Part shown: positions 63,646 to 64,000 of the stretch, piece after piece
How positions within the stretch are numbered: the first letter of the stretch is position 1
Layout: the number at the start of each line of letters is the position of its first letter
NCBI RefSeq assembly: GCF_964204865.1
Contig: NC_135262.1
Span: 8,556,001-8,620,000 of the forward strand
Origin: Styela clava
Taxonomy: Eukaryota; Chordata; Ascidiacea; Stolidobranchia; Styelidae
Length of the DNA: 64,000 nucleotides
Direction of reading: 5' to 3'
Translations under genes and position numbers: made by a program
The notes under the pieces: generated by a model
What the model was told of the DNA's origin: nothing
Databases searched by the model: none
What the model saw: the letters and a program-made list of their open reading frames with translations, nothing else

Positions 63646-64000
63646 GGCTGGGAATGGTTAAGCGATTTTAGATAGTTAACGGTTACGATTTATTTTAACC
63701 TTGAACTGACATCTTAGGTACAAATCATCTTTATAATGTACAATTTCTTTAAAAATGATTACATCATCGCAAATTCATTTCCTGTGGCGTTTAATTCAAA
63801 TGAATATCACTGACTGTATTGGTAAGGACCCAAGAAATAAAAAAATTATTTGGAAGTACCAAGATTGCTGATTATGAAAATTTGATAATGATAAATTCAG
63901 AATCAGTTTTCGGTAAAAACATGGTGTTCACAATTTTATTGCAAAATCGTCTTTTCAAGGTGCGCAGTTGATGCTGTATTTCTTTATGATATCTCAAAGT
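63646..64000 (+). mobile_element. Dispersed repeat, second copy, cut by the window end
   Basis: It starts 'tagggctgggaatggttaa' and runs co-linear with the reverse complement of 40500-40932 ('acggttacgatttatttta', 'tttataatgtacaattt', 'attgcaaaatcgtc', 'tatttctttatgatatctc'). It continues past the end of the window. No open frame. Confidence 0.7.

Overview
The window looks like a piece of an AT-rich invertebrate deuterostome genome, most likely an ascidian tunicate (inference). The genes are intron-rich with mostly short introns. Secreted and membrane lectins of the intelectin and ficolin type are present. The space between and inside genes is full of hAT-type MITEs, other DNA transposons, SINE and LINE remnants. 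No bacterial, organellar or CRISPR features are seen. The species cannot be fixed from the sequence alone.

Layout. 886-2289 (+): the last two coding exons of a GT49 (LARGE/B4GAT1-type) glycosyltransferase. 2290-10400: repeat-rich, with a hAT-like remnant, a 233-bp MITE, a decayed LINE and a 148-bp tandem duplication. 10419-21636 and 24902-38648 (both -): two head-to-tail paralogues, each reconstructed here as 21 exons with matching phases. They encode type II membrane proteins with an intelectin domain. The order is short cytoplasmic tail with tyrosines and a proline-rich stretch, one membrane segment, a Ser/Thr/Asn-rich repeat stalk, the N-terminal part of an intelectin domain, two tandem copies of a roughly 225-residue module of unknown family, then the C-terminal part of the intelectin domain. 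The upstream copy (A) is open throughout (919 aa). The downstream copy (B) has the same structure but a TGA at codon 285 where A has TGG. Their introns carry a hAT element with target-site duplication, a long-TIR MITE, a solo LTR, decayed hAT coding pieces and a fold-back mariner. A stray copy of exon 9 lies on the + strand at 41.3 kb.

44971-47684 (+): a complete five-exon ficolin-like gene (signal peptide, very short collagen stretch, coiled coil, fibrinogen-related domain). 51355-51960 (-): an intact single-exon isochorismatase-domain (ISOC1/2-like) gene. 52-58 kb: MITEs, a SINE split by a hAT insertion and a decayed MULE-type transposase. 58895-61849 (+): a complete four-exon Sulfotransfer_4-type gene with a predicted C-terminal membrane anchor. 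Its 3' side holds a 544-bp hAT MITE with a perfect 8-bp duplication.

How the genes relate: two intelectin-type membrane receptors and one secreted ficolin-like lectin within about 37 kb suggest a recognition or innate-immunity neighbourhood (inference). The glycosyltransferase, sulfotransferase-like and isochorismatase genes show no obvious link to it. The most unusual observation is the split intelectin domain with an internally duplicated six-exon block, present in both paralogues.
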